From: Chloroflexota bacterium
GTDB taxonomy: Bacteria; Chloroflexota; Chloroflexia; Thermomicrobiales; UBA6265
Direction: 5' to 3'
Length of the DNA stretch: 18,703 nt
Assembly (NCBI GenBank): GCA_023423795.1
Contig: JAFAEX010000053.1
Coordinates: 1 to 18,703, forward strand
Shown: positions 1 to 7,775 of the stretch, piece after piece
Position numbering within the stretch: the first letter of the stretch is position 1
Layout: every line of letters begins with the position of its first letter
Translations under genes and position numbers: made by a program
The notes under the pieces: generated by a model
What the model saw: only the letters and a program-made list of their open reading frames with translations
Database searches by the model: none
What the model was told of the DNA's origin: nothing

Positions 1-100
1 ATCCCGAGCGTGTCGAGGGATCTCGTGCCCGAGTCGAGAAGTCGAGGAGTCGAGAAGTCGAGCAGCGCGACGAGATCCCTCGACACGCTCGGGATGACGG
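1..100. repeat. Perfect inverted repeat (26-bp arms) around a 16-bp tandem duplication
   Basis: The arm at 1-26 (atcccgagcgtgtcgaggga, then tctcgt) is the exact reverse complement of 70-95. The 43-nt centre holds two exact copies of a 16-mer, gagtcgagaagtcgag, at 31-46 and 47-62. The unit continues past the right arm with gacgg to position 100, giving 31 nt that match 18673-18703 at 29 of 31 positions. The left part may extend beyond the window start. Similar 'catcccgagcg..cgaggga' units are, from memory, common dispersed intergenic repeats in some high-GC bacteria. No coding function is visible. It lies just upstream of the M48 peptidase gene, so it may act as an upstream terminator or mRNA hairpin; that is inference. 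Confidence 0.9.
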
Positions 101-131
101 GGTTTACCGTTGGAGCACACCGGAGGAGCCA

Positions 132-1328
132 ATGGCGAAGCGGACGAAGGACACCGAACCGATCGACATCCCGGGGCTCGACATCCCCAAGGCGAAGCGA
201 TACAGCCGGACGAATCTGGTCGTCCTGCTCGTCTCGACCGTCTGGGGATTTGCCCAGTTGCTCTGGTTCGCCCGGAACCGGCGGTCGGCGCGGCTGAAGG
301 CGGGCATCGCCGCCCGCGTCCCGGACGACCGACTCACCGCGCCCGCGTACTTCGCGGCGGTCAGCGCCGGGTCGTGGCTGGCGAGCCTGCCGGTCGGCCT
401 GCTCGGCGGCTGGCTGGTGGAGCGGCGCTTCGGGCTGAGCAAGCAGCCGCTGAAGGGCTGGTTCGCCGACGAGGTCAAGGGCCTCGGCGTGTCGCTCGTG
501 CTGCAACCGGCGCTGATGACCGGCGCGTGGGCGATCATCCGGTGGCGGCCGAAGGACTGGTGGCTGGTGCTGTCCGGGCTGGCGGTGCCCTTGTCCGTCC
601 TGTTCGGCTACCTCGCGCCGGTCCTGCTGATGCCGCTGTTCAACAAGTTCAGTCCGTTGCGGGACCGCGAGATGGCCGACCGGGTGCGCGCCCTGTCCGG
701 CCGCGCCGGCGTGCCCATCGCCGACGTCTACGAGATCGACATGAGCCGGCAGAGCGAGAAGCCCAACGCCTTCTTCGCCGGGCTCGGCGGCTCGAAGCGG
801 ATCGCGCTCGGCGATACCCTGCTGGAGCGGTTCACGCCGGACGAAATCGAGGGCGTCGTGGCCCACGAACTCGGGCACCAGGCCAACGGCGATATCTGGC
901 GCTTCGTCGGGTTCGCGAGCGCCGCCGGGTTCGGGATGGCGTGGGCGCTGTCGAAAATCGCGCCCGGCCTGGTCGCCCGAACGTCCGGCGAGACCGGGGT
1001 ACGCGAACTGGCCGACGAGGCGAGCTACCCGCTGGTGGCGTTGGCCGCCGGCGGGCTCGGATTCCTGCTCGGGCCGGCGCAATCGGCGTTCAGCCGCGCG
1101 ATCGAGCGCCGGACCGACGCCTACGCGCTGGAGTTGACCGGCGACGGCGAGACCTACGTGTCCGCCATGTCCCGCCTCGCCGCGCAGGCCCTCGCCGATC
1201 CCGATCCTCCGGCGCCGGTTGTGTTTTTCCTCTACTCGCACCCACCCATCGCCGATCGCATCCGGGCGGCGCGGGCGTTCGCGGCGGACCGCCGGGCGGC
1301 CGCGGACGGGGACGACGCCGGCCGGTAA
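132..1328 (+). CDS. M48 family membrane zinc metallopeptidase (Ste24/HtpX-like)
   Basis: Predicted integral membrane protease of 398 aa. The zinc motif HELGH is at residues 245-249 within VVAHELGHQ. A likely third ligand, Glu325, lies in ERRTDAYAL, matching the ExxxD motif of the family. Hydrophobic segments lie near residues 29-48, 75-98, 115-135 and 140-170, and two more flank the region between the zinc motif and Glu325, as in Ste24 CAAX-type proteases. The C-terminal HPPIADRI motif is also typical. The ATG is preceded by GGAGGAG at 122-128. M48 enzymes of this type cleave membrane or prenylated/misfolded substrates. The bacterial substrate cannot be told from sequence, since most bacteria do not prenylate proteins this way. 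Adjacent genes give no functional hint. Confidence 0.92.
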   Translation: MAKRTKDTEPIDIPGLDIPKAKRYSRTNLVVLLVSTVWGFAQLLWFARNRRSARLKAGIAARVPDDRLTAPAYFAAVSAGSWLASLPVGLLGGWLVERRFGLSKQPLKGWFADEVKGLGVSLVLQPALMTGAWAIIRWRPKDWWLVLSGLAVPLSVLFGYLAPVLLMPLFNKFSPLRDREMADRVRALSGRAGVPIADVYEIDMSRQSEKPNAFFAGLGGSKRIALGDTLLERFTPDEIEGVVAHELGHQANGDIWRFVGFASAAGFGMAWALSKIAPGLVARTSGETGVRELADEASYPLVALAAGGLGFLLGPAQSAFSRAIERRTDAYALELTGDGETYVSAMSRLAAQALADPDPPAPVVFFLYSHPPIADRIRAARAFAADRRAAADGDDAGR

Positions 1329-1516
1329 CGACGCTCCCCGATTGGGCATCTTGCGCTAAACTCCCTGCCCCGCACGCGGTCCCGCAGCCGCGCCGCCGGA
1401 CGGGCCGGAGACACGGGGAATTCCGGTCCTCGGCGTTGCGCGCTGCCTTCTTGGGGGACAGGACGGACGCGCGTGCGGCGGCGAGGGGCGGACACGACGG
1501 CGTGGGGGGACGGCGC

Positions 1517-1789
1517 ATGGTGGGCGGCGAAGCATACGTGTGGCGCGGCGGCAGGGCGGAGGTCACCCTTACGCAGGTGAACGACACGTGGACGGTGATC
1601 TACACCTCGGCCGGCCGCCTGCGCGGTCCGCGCCAGGAGCTCTACCGCGGCGACCACCGTGATGCCACCCACGCGGCGTGGGACGTGATGGCCCGCGTGG
1701 TCCTCGCCTCCCGCGACGAGGACGAGGGCCTCCGCGCCGGCCAGTCCGCCGCGCAATGGATCAAGGCCCAGCGGCGTCGCAAAAAATAG
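1517..1789 (+). CDS. Small conserved-looking hypothetical protein (90 aa)
   Basis: I do not recognise the family. The ATG at 1517 has a purine-rich GGGGGGA ribosome site just upstream, and the frame ends at TAG 1787-1789. The same frame is open far upstream over the M48 gene, but that part is a shadow, so the first well-placed ATG was chosen. The protein has a beta-rich start (AEVTLTQVNDTWTVIYTS), a central charged section with tryptophan, and a very basic tail ending QRRRKK. No signal peptide or membrane segment is visible. The N-terminal half looks like a small antiparallel sheet of the kind seen in DUF-type single-domain proteins. It stands alone after 188 nt of non-coding sequence (1329-1516) in which I see no clear promoter. 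Confidence 0.6.
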   Translation: MVGGEAYVWRGGRAEVTLTQVNDTWTVIYTSAGRLRGPRQELYRGDHRDATHAAWDVMARVVLASRDEDEGLRAGQSAAQWIKAQRRRKK

Positions 1790-1981
1790 AAACCCGCCGG
1801 ATCGGGGTTTCAACGAGTTTGACCAATAGTGCTCGTCGATTGTCCGCAATACAATGGGGCGGGAGTTTCGGCTTGAGGTTCGCGGTTCGCGCCCCTTCTA
1901 TGTTGGCAGTATCGGCGCTGGGACGATCCTCCCATTGATTGCCGATTGCCGCGTTCCCTGCTTCGTGCCGGAGAACCGTTC
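1790..1981. other. Intergenic region upstream of mutM
   Basis: About 190 nt with lower GC than the flanking genes. It contains AT-richer words such as TTGACC (1819-1824) and TACAAT (1850-1855), but their 25-nt separation is too long for a standard sigma-70 promoter, so no promoter is called. The ribosome site of mutM, GGAG, is at 1970-1973. Confidence 0.5.
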
Positions 1982-2848
1982 GTGCCCGAATTGCCCGAAG
2001 TCGAAACGATGCGCCGGATCGTGGAGCGGGAACTCACCGGCCGCCGCCTCGAACGGTACGACCTGACGCTGCCCAAACTCCTGCGCGATTCGCCGCTGCC
2101 CACGCTCGACCCGCTGGTCGGGCAGGAGGTCGCCGGTGCTCGCCGCCGCGCGAAGGTGCTCGTCACCGATTGGACCGGCGGCCTGAGCACGATGAGCCAC
2201 TTCATGCTGGCCGGCCAACTGGCGGTCGAGCGCCCGGGCGGGACGCGCGCCGTCGCCGGCCACCCGGTTCCGGACCCGGCCGGCGTGTTCCCGCACAAGG
2301 CAACGCACCTCGTCATGGGCTTCGACGACGGCACGACGCTTTGGCACAGCGACATCCGCCAGTTTGGCTGGCTGCGCCTGCTGCCGACGGAGGATGTCGA
2401 GGACGCCATCGCCGCCTTCGGCTTCGGGCCGGAGGGCGTCGGCGCGGACCGGATCGGGCTGGACGACCTGGCGGCGCGACTCGCCCGCCGCCGCATCCCG
2501 GTGAAGCAGGCGCTGCTGGACCAGGCGATCGTGGCCGGGCTCGGCAACATCTACGTCGATGAGGCGTTGCACCGCGCGGGTATCCACCCGGCGCGCCCGG
2601 CGAACACGCTCACTCCGTCCGAACTCACGGCCCTGCACGAGACGATCTCGTGGGCACTGGAGCGGGGCATCGAGCAGGGCGGCGCGAAGATTGTTCATCA
2701 GAATGCGTACCCGCGCGACGGCTTCCCCGCCATCCACGGCCGCGAAGGCGAACCGTGCATGGGCTGCGGCGGCGCGATCGTCAAGACGCGCGTCGGCGGC
2801 AGGGGCACGTACATCTGCCCGGTCTGCCAGCCCGAGATGGCCCGATAG
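1982..2848 (+). CDS. mutM: Formamidopyrimidine-DNA glycosylase (Fpg/MutM)
   Basis: Base-excision repair enzyme that removes 8-oxoguanine and formamidopyrimidines and nicks the abasic site. The start is GTG at 1982, with GGAG at 1970-1973 eight bases before it. This start yields MPELPEVETM, placing catalytic Pro2 and Glu3 at the N-terminus after Met removal. The in-frame ATG at 1946 would bury Pro2 and is rejected. Lys58 in RRRAKVLV fits the conserved catalytic lysine. The helix-two-turn-helix signature is GLGNIYVDEAL. The C-terminal zinc finger has Cys259, Cys262, Cys279 and Cys282, with Arg274 in the finger loop (GRGTYIC). At 288 aa the length is slightly above the usual 270-275. It is convergent with the sir2 gene. 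Confidence 0.97.
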   Translation: MPELPEVETMRRIVERELTGRRLERYDLTLPKLLRDSPLPTLDPLVGQEVAGARRRAKVLVTDWTGGLSTMSHFMLAGQLAVERPGGTRAVAGHPVPDPAGVFPHKATHLVMGFDDGTTLWHSDIRQFGWLRLLPTEDVEDAIAAFGFGPEGVGADRIGLDDLAARLARRRIPVKQALLDQAIVAGLGNIYVDEALHRAGIHPARPANTLTPSELTALHETISWALERGIEQGGAKIVHQNAYPRDGFPAIHGREGEPCMGCGGAIVKTRVGGRGTYICPVCQPEMAR

Positions 2849-2892
2849 CCGCCGCTTTCGCGGGTTCGGCGGCGCCACGTGATCGCCGGGAA

Positions 2893-2957
2893 GGCAATGG
2901 CTGCCACTGCCCTCGTTTCGTTCGTAGGGGAGGGACAGGTTCTCGGGAGCAGCCGAG
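2893..2957. repeat. Partial copy of a dispersed repeat plus small palindromes between convergent genes
   Basis: The 18-mer at 2919-2936 (cgttcgtaggggagggac) matches the left arm of the large inverted repeat at 13310-13327 in 17 of 18 positions. Next to it are an imperfect palindrome at 2893-2911 (GGCAATGGC/GCCACTGCC around one T) and a small hairpin, CTCGG/CCGAG, at 2942-2957. The block lies between the convergent 3' ends of mutM and the sir2 gene, so a terminator role is possible. No T-tract is present. Confidence 0.55.
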
Positions 2958-3018
2958 CGTGACTGCACACCAGCCGGTCGTCGGCACCGGGACGCGCCCG
3001 GACTCGGCATTCTGGCGA

Positions 3019-3828
3019 TCAGCTCAAGGCCGTGGCAGCGACCGCCGACAGCACCGGCCCCGCGTCGCCCCGTACCAGCAGGTCGGCGATCGCGTCGAGC
3101 GGCGTCGTTTCCCGGTTCACCATCGCCAGCGCCGCCCCGGATTGTTTCGCCAGCACGGGGAGTCGCGCCGCCGGCTGCACCACCAGGGACGATCCGACCA
3201 CCAGCATCAGGTCGCAGCCGCGGGCGAGGTCGATCGCCCGTTGCAGCGGTTCGGCCGGCATCGACTCGCCGAACAGCACCGTCGCCGACCGCAGGTCGCC
3301 GCCACAGCGCGAACAGCGCGGCAGCGGCTCCTCGGCGAGCCGCCGCTGGATCTCGCCTGACGGCCAGAGCGTCCCGCAGGAGAGGCAACGCACCTGGTGC
3401 GTCGTACCGTGCAGTTCGATCACCCGAGCGGGGTCGTTGCCGGCCTTCTGGTGCAGCCCGTCGATGTTCTGGGTGACGATCCCGACGAGCCGGCCGTCGC
3501 GTTCGAGCGCCGCCAGCGCGCGGTGGCCGGCGTTCGGTTCGAGGGCGGCCATCACCGGATAGTGATCCCGGCGCTGCCGCCAGTACTCGCGGCGGACCTC
3601 CTCCTTTTCGAGGAAATCGCCGATCGTCGGCGGGCGTCCGCTGGCCCAGACGCCGCCGGGGCCTCGATAGTCGGGGATGCCCGATTCGGTGCTGATCCCG
3701 GCGCCGGTGAAGGCCACGATCCGCTGCGAATCGCGCACGATCCGGCCGAGCGCGGCGACGGCCTCGGGGTCGGCGGGGCGGGCGAGCGGATACTGCGCCG
3801 ACGGCCCGGCCTGTTCGCTTGTTGGCAA
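3019..3828 (-). CDS. NAD-dependent protein deacylase, Sir2 family
   Basis: Sirtuin that removes acyl groups from lysine using NAD+. From a TTG start at 3828 (GGAG seven bases upstream on the minus strand) the protein is 269 aa. NAD-binding GAGISTESGIPDYRG covers residues 42-56 and TQNIDGLH 119-126. His140 in ELHG is the catalytic base. A zinc ribbon is formed by Cys148, Cys151, Cys172 and Cys175. Further family motifs follow: VLFGESMP, VGSSLVVQPAA and VNRETTPLD. The frame stays open upstream to 4281 with an in-frame GTG, so the exact start is uncertain. The E. coli CobB Tyr-x-x-Arg acyl-pocket pair appears as Trp83 and Arg86 or Arg87, so succinyl preference is not predicted. The neighbours give no substrate. 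Confidence 0.93.
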   Translation of the reverse strand: MPTSEQAGPSAQYPLARPADPEAVAALGRIVRDSQRIVAFTGAGISTESGIPDYRGPGGVWASGRPPTIGDFLEKEEVRREYWRQRRDHYPVMAALEPNAGHRALAALERDGRLVGIVTQNIDGLHQKAGNDPARVIELHGTTHQVRCLSCGTLWPSGEIQRRLAEEPLPRCSRCGGDLRSATVLFGESMPAEPLQRAIDLARGCDLMLVVGSSLVVQPAARLPVLAKQSGAALAMVNRETTPLDAIADLLVRGDAGPVLSAVAATALS

Positions 3829-4062
3829 TGGAGTCTCCGGAGGACGGCGGCCCTCGTCGGCCGCCCGTGGCCGCACATGATGCCATCCGCCCGGCGACGG
3901 CGGCCACGGGAAGCACCGCGGCATTGTGTACGTACGGGACCGATGGTACCCTCGTCCCAAAGCATTGCGCGCCGATCGTTCCCGCGCCCGGCGCCGCGTT
4001 CCCGGTCGTCCCGCCGGCCGTTTTTCCCGCCCGCTCCGGCGCGGCATGGCCTGGGGGTCTCC
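3829..4062. other. Intergenic region between divergent sir2 and TPR-like genes
   Basis: 234 nt without a convincing gene. It holds a short palindrome GTACGTAC (3928-3935) and a weak promoter-like pair on the plus strand: TTGTGT at 3924-3929, a 17-nt spacer and TACCCT at 3947-3952. This would give a leader of about 100 nt for the TPR-like gene. Support is only partial consensus matching. Confidence 0.3.
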
Positions 4063-4683
4063 ATGGACGCACTGATGCCCGCCCTCTGGTGGCTCGACCA
4101 GCAATGGCGATCGTTCGTCGCGGTCGTCGCTGCGCTCGACCGGCGCGCCCAGCCAGCAGCCGCGCCTTTTCGCATGACGCGGACGGTCGATGCGGACGCC
4201 ACGTTCCGGCCGCCGGTCCACGGCGAGCCGAAGACCGCCGTCCGCCAACCTGACGATGCCGGGCTTGTCACCGCCGTGCAACGGGAGGCGACTGTTTCAT
4301 CCGGGCCGTCCCCGGTTCCGGCGAACCCGAAGCCGGCGACCGGACGCAAGCCAGACTGGTTGCTGGAAACCCACCCGGAGCCGCCGGGTGCGGTGGCGCT
4401 GGCCGCCCACCTCGACGCCCGCCGGGCGCAGGCCGCCGGGTTGCGCGCGCTCCTGTTCGCCCGCCAGCGGCGCTACGCCGAAGCGGAGGAGGCGTTCGCG
4501 CAGGCGGCGACCCTCGACCCGGCGCTCGACCTCACCGCCCTCGACGGATTCTGGGACCTCGGACGCGGTGCCCACGAAGCCGCCGTCCGCGCCTACGAGG
4601 CCGCGGGCCGCGCACGGGATGCCATGCTGCTGCGGGCCACGCTCGACGGCCGCTACCGCCCGCGGCTGGTCCGCACCGCCTGA
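4063..4683 (+). CDS. Short TPR-like repeat protein of unknown role
   Basis: The predicted protein is 206 aa from the ATG at 4063, preceded by GGGGG. Residues 1-25 are hydrophobic and Trp-rich (LWWLDQQW) with no clear cleavage site. Residues 40-110 are Pro/Ala-rich and probably disordered. The C-terminal third resembles two tetratricopeptide-type helix pairs: LLFARQRRYAEAEEAFAQAA, then LDPALDLTALDGFWDLGRG and HEAAVRAYEAAGRARDAMLL. TPR modules usually bind protein partners. The partner here is unknown; the tail-to-tail neighbour is the ArsR regulator 12 nt away, but convergent orientation gives no operon link. G/C-rich third positions run through the whole frame from this ATG, which supports it as coding. 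Confidence 0.65.
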   Translation: MDALMPALWWLDQQWRSFVAVVAALDRRAQPAAAPFRMTRTVDADATFRPPVHGEPKTAVRQPDDAGLVTAVQREATVSSGPSPVPANPKPATGRKPDWLLETHPEPPGAVALAAHLDARRAQAAGLRALLFARQRRYAEAEEAFAQAATLDPALDLTALDGFWDLGRGAHEAAVRAYEAAGRARDAMLLRATLDGRYRPRLVRTA

Positions 4684-4695
4684 CGCAGCGGCCGG

Positions 4696-5826
4696 TCAGT
4701 CGTTGCCGGCGCGCACGGCGGCGACCTGCGCCTGGAACGTGGCGGCTAGGGCATCAAAGGCGTCGGCGTTGACCGAATAGAACTTCAGGCCGCGGCGGGG
4801 CGAGACGGAGAGCAATCCGGCCCGCTCCAGTTGCGACAGGTGCCGCGACACCGCCGATTGCGCAATACCGAGGTGGCCGACGATCTCCTGCGCGTAGCGT
4901 TCGCCGCCAGTGAGGTAGGCGAGGATGCGCAGCCGGTTCGGGTCTGCCAGCGCACGCGCTGCTTCCAGCAGGGCGGCTTCACCGAGGGTTGAACTCGACT
5001 CTTCCGACTGCTCCTCTCCCGCCCCGGCGCCGGCGCGCACGATGAACTCCGGCGCGCCGAAATCGACGCTGAGGTCGGGCGGCGTCAGGATGTAGCTGAG
5101 GTCGTTGCCGAGGTAGTCGGACGGCACGAACGCGATCCGCTCCACCTTGTCCAGCGCGCGCAGGAGTTGCGGCAAGGGTCGGTGCCCGGTGAGGATCGTG
5201 AAGGCGTCCGCGAACCGGCGGCCTGCGATCAACGTCTGCCCGATCCGGGCTGCTTCGCGCAGCGTCGGCAGCGTTTCGGTGTATTCGCGGTCGTACCCCG
5301 ATTCCCAAAGCCCCACGAACATGTCGATGGTCCGGCGCTTGAGGGCCACGGCGTCGGTGACCAGCGCCAGCACGTCGTCCATCGAAGCGGTCGTGAGGGC
5401 CGGTTCGAGGGCGACCCGCCACGACTCCGGGTCGGCGCGGTCGATCGCCGGCAGCGAAATGCCGAGGTCGGCGTGCACCCGCGCCAGGGCCCGCTCCACC
5501 ATCTCCTGGTAGGTTGCCCGCGGCTGCGTCAGCAGGAAGGCGAGGAACGTCTCGAACGACGCATCGCGGCGGTCCTCGTCGAGCGGACGGAACCGGAGGA
5601 CGGGTTCTTCCGGGTAGTAGAGCCGCTCGCCCGAGAACCCGTGCAGCAGGTCGAGGTTGTCAAGGTAGGGGTCCGGCAGCGCTTCCCGCGTTTCCACCAG
5701 CCACGGGTCGAAGTGACTCTCCGGCACCGCCCGGTGCAGCAGCGAGAGCACGCATACGAGGTCCAGCGGCAACGACACGAGGGTTGCCTGCCGGGGCGAT
5801 TGGCCGCCGGAACCGTTGCCGCCCAT
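4696..5826 (-). CDS. ArsR-family winged-helix regulator with long N-terminal domain
   Basis: 376 aa from the ATG at 5826, with GGGGAAGG about 11 bases upstream on the minus strand. The C-terminal part, roughly residues 285-350, is a typical ArsR winged helix: ALADPNRLRILAYL, the recognition helix AQSAVSRHLSQLERAG and the wing VSPRRGLKFYSVN. The N-terminal ~270 residues match no sensor I can name confidently; ArsR proteins of this layout (DUF5937-type N-terminal region) are known in Actinobacteria and Chloroflexota. The classical CxC metal site is absent from the HTH helix, so metal sensing is unlikely. The gene is divergent from treS and a perfect palindrome lies just upstream, consistent with autoregulation and possible control of treS. 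In-frame codons further upstream (to 5961) are possible starts. Confidence 0.85.
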   Translation of the reverse strand: MGGNGSGGQSPRQATLVSLPLDLVCVLSLLHRAVPESHFDPWLVETREALPDPYLDNLDLLHGFSGERLYYPEEPVLRFRPLDEDRRDASFETFLAFLLTQPRATYQEMVERALARVHADLGISLPAIDRADPESWRVALEPALTTASMDDVLALVTDAVALKRRTIDMFVGLWESGYDREYTETLPTLREAARIGQTLIAGRRFADAFTILTGHRPLPQLLRALDKVERIAFVPSDYLGNDLSYILTPPDLSVDFGAPEFIVRAGAGAGEEQSEESSSTLGEAALLEAARALADPNRLRILAYLTGGERYAQEIVGHLGIAQSAVSRHLSQLERAGLLSVSPRRGLKFYSVNADAFDALAATFQAQVAAVRAGND

Positions 5827-5829
5827 CGG

Positions 5830-5883
5830 GCCGATAACCTTCCCCACGACACCGTGCGAGCGCGATATGCCGATAACGTTATC
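5830..5883. promoter_or_regulatory. Candidate ArsR operator: palindrome GATAACGTTATC and a partial repeat
   Basis: The 12-mer GATAACGTTATC at 5872-5883 is a perfect palindrome. Its half-site recurs in the same orientation: gccgataacct at 5830-5840 against gccgataacgt at 5869-5879, 10 of 11 identical, with starts 39 bases apart. Both sit in the gap between the divergent regulator and treS, close to the regulator's start. AT-rich palindromes are typical ArsR-family operators. Binding is inferred. Confidence 0.5.
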
Positions 5884-5961
5884 CAGCGATGATACGGCAC
5901 CCGGGGCGCCCCGGCCCGGCGGTACCGGTCCGCGGCCGGCCAAACCGGACCGCGCTCCCAT

Positions 5962-5989
5962 TTGCGCGCCCGGTCGGGAATCCGATAAT
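5962..5989 (+). promoter_or_regulatory. Candidate sigma-70 promoter of treS
   Basis: TTGCGC at 5962-5967, a 16-nt spacer, and GATAAT at 5984-5989. The -10 matches TATAAT at five of six positions. The leader to the chosen treS start would be about 65 nt. No other good -10 hexamer is near. Confidence 0.4.
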
Positions 5990-6059
5990 GCCCCGACCGG
6001 CGGTCCCCGCCGGCGGAGGCGACGAGCGCGGCGGCCGGGCCGCCCGAGGGTGCATGGGC

Positions 6060-7706
6060 ATGAGCGAGGCCAACGAGCGCTGGTACCAGGACGCCGTCTT
6101 CTACGAAGCGCCGGTCAAGTCGTTCTTCGACTCCGACGGCAACGGCATCGGCGACTTCCGCGGCATGGCCGAAAAACTCGACTACATCCGCGATCTCGGC
6201 GTTGACTGCATCTGGCTGCTGCCGATGTACCCCTCACCGCTGCGCGACGACGGCTACGACATCGCGGATTTCCTGAGCATCCACCAGGACTACGGCACCC
6301 TCGACGACATGAAGCACCTCCTCGAGGAGGCCCACGCCCGCGGCCTGAAGGTGATCGCCGACCTGGTGGTCAACCACACCTCCGATCAGCACCGCTGGTT
6401 TCAGGAAGGGCGGCGCGACCCGGAATCGCCGTACCGGGATTACTACGTCTGGAGCGACGACAACACCCGCTACCCCGAAGTCCGCATCATCTTCACCGAC
6501 ACCGAGGTCTCGAACTGGACCTTCGACCCGGTCGCCGGGCAGTACTTCTGGCACCGCTTCTTCTCGCACCAGCCGGACCTCAACTACGACAACCCCGCCG
6601 TCCACCAGGAAATGCTCGACATCGTCCGCTTCTGGCTGTCGCTCGGGCTGGACGGTTTCCGCTGCGACGCCGTGCCCTACCTCTACGAGCGGGATGGCAC
6701 CAACGGCGAGAACCTGCCGGAAACGCACGACTTCCTCAAGAAACTGCGCCGGATGGTTGACGAGGAGTTCCCCGGCAAGATCCTGCTGGCCGAAGCCAAT
6801 CAGTGGCCGTCCGACGTCGTCGCCTACTTCGGCACCGAGGAGGAGCCGGAGTTCCACATGGCGTTCCACTTCCCGCTGATGCCGCGCATGTTCATGGCGA
6901 TGCGGCGGGAGACGCGCACCCCGATCGTCGAGATCATGGGGCAGACGCCGGAGATCCCGGACGGCAGCCAGTGGGCCATCTTCCTGCGCAACCACGACGA
7001 ACTGACGCTGGAGATGGTCTCCGACGCCGAGCGCGATTACATGTACTACGAGTACGCCAAGGACCCGCGGATGCGGCTCAACCTCGGCATCCGGCGGCGG
7101 CTGGCCCCGTTGCTGGAGAACGGCCGTCGCCAGATCGAGATGATGAACTCGCTGCTCCTCTCGATGCCCGGCACGCCCGTGCTCTACTACGGGGACGAGA
7201 TCGGGATGGGCGACAACATCTTCCTCGGCGACCGCAACGGTGTCCGCACCCCGATGCAGTGGAACGGCGACCGCAACGCCGGGTTCTCCCGCGCCGACGC
7301 CGCGCGGCTCTATTCCCCGGTCATCGTCGATCCGGTCTTCGGCTACCAGTCCGTCAACGTCGAGGCGCAGGAGCGCACGCCGACCTCGCTGCTGCGCTGG
7401 ATGCAGCGGATGATCAAGGTCCGCAAGCAGTACCACGCCTTCGGCCGCGGCAGCCTGCAATTCCTCCACCCCGAAAACCTGAAGGTGCTGCCGTTCATCC
7501 GCCGCTACGAGGACGAGATCATCCTCTGCGTGGCGAACCTTTCGCGCTTCGTGCAACCCGTCGAACTGGACCTTTCGGAGTTCGACGGCTATCGCCCGAT
7601 CGAACTGGTCGGCGAAACGCCGTTCCCGCCGATCGGCGAACTGCCGTACTTCCTCACGCTCGGTCCGCACGGCTTCTACTGGTTCCGGCTGGAACGGGAA
7701 GGGTAG
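6060..7706 (+). CDS. treS: Maltose alpha-D-glucosyltransferase / trehalose synthase (GH13)
   Basis: Intramolecular transglucosidase that interconverts trehalose and maltose in the cytoplasm. It is 548 aa from the ATG at 6060, with GAGGG at 6046-6050 nine bases upstream; the ATG at 6054 is too close to that site. It is a GH13 (beta/alpha)8 barrel: NH(T) motif ADLVVNHT at 100-107, nucleophile Asp203 in DGFRCDAVPYLYERDGT, acid/base Glu245 in LLAEANQ, and Asp313 in RNHDELT. The phrase 'DAVPYLYER.GTN.ENLPETH' is characteristic of TreS rather than other amylases. It ends with a beta-rich C-terminal domain and carries no fused kinase. The maltokinase gene follows 69 nt downstream, the usual TreS-Pep2 pairing. 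Regulation may involve the divergent ArsR protein. Confidence 0.95.
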   Translation: MSEANERWYQDAVFYEAPVKSFFDSDGNGIGDFRGMAEKLDYIRDLGVDCIWLLPMYPSPLRDDGYDIADFLSIHQDYGTLDDMKHLLEEAHARGLKVIADLVVNHTSDQHRWFQEGRRDPESPYRDYYVWSDDNTRYPEVRIIFTDTEVSNWTFDPVAGQYFWHRFFSHQPDLNYDNPAVHQEMLDIVRFWLSLGLDGFRCDAVPYLYERDGTNGENLPETHDFLKKLRRMVDEEFPGKILLAEANQWPSDVVAYFGTEEEPEFHMAFHFPLMPRMFMAMRRETRTPIVEIMGQTPEIPDGSQWAIFLRNHDELTLEMVSDAERDYMYYEYAKDPRMRLNLGIRRRLAPLLENGRRQIEMMNSLLLSMPGTPVLYYGDEIGMGDNIFLGDRNGVRTPMQWNGDRNAGFSRADAARLYSPVIVDPVFGYQSVNVEAQERTPTSLLRWMQRMIKVRKQYHAFGRGSLQFLHPENLKVLPFIRRYEDEIILCVANLSRFVQPVELDLSEFDGYRPIELVGETPFPPIGELPYFLTLGPHGFYWFRLEREG

Positions 7707-7775
7707 GACGCCCGGGCACGGGGCGTGCGCGATTCCCGCCGGCGCCTGCCGAATCGGCGCATCGCCGGGGAGACC

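Noticed and set aside
31..62. Short tandem repeat considered as a CRISPR-like array
   Set aside because: Two adjacent 16-mers without spacers, inside an inverted repeat, and no cas genes nearby.
110..1516. Long upstream extension of the 90-aa protein frame across the M48 gene
   Set aside because: The M48 frame carries HELGH and membrane segments; the extension is an out-of-frame Arg-rich shadow. The start was set at 1517.
1819..1855. TTGACC and TACAAT considered as a mutM promoter
   Set aside because: The spacer of 25 nt is too long for a sigma-70 promoter.
1898..4072. 724-codon minus-strand frame across mutM and the sir2 region
   Set aside because: It covers mutM in antisense and sir2 in a wrong frame; both real genes have complete motif sets.
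7708..7726. 6-bp stem ACGCCC/GGGCGT between treS and the maltokinase gene
   Set aside because: Short stems are expected by chance at this GC content and it would separate two genes that act together.
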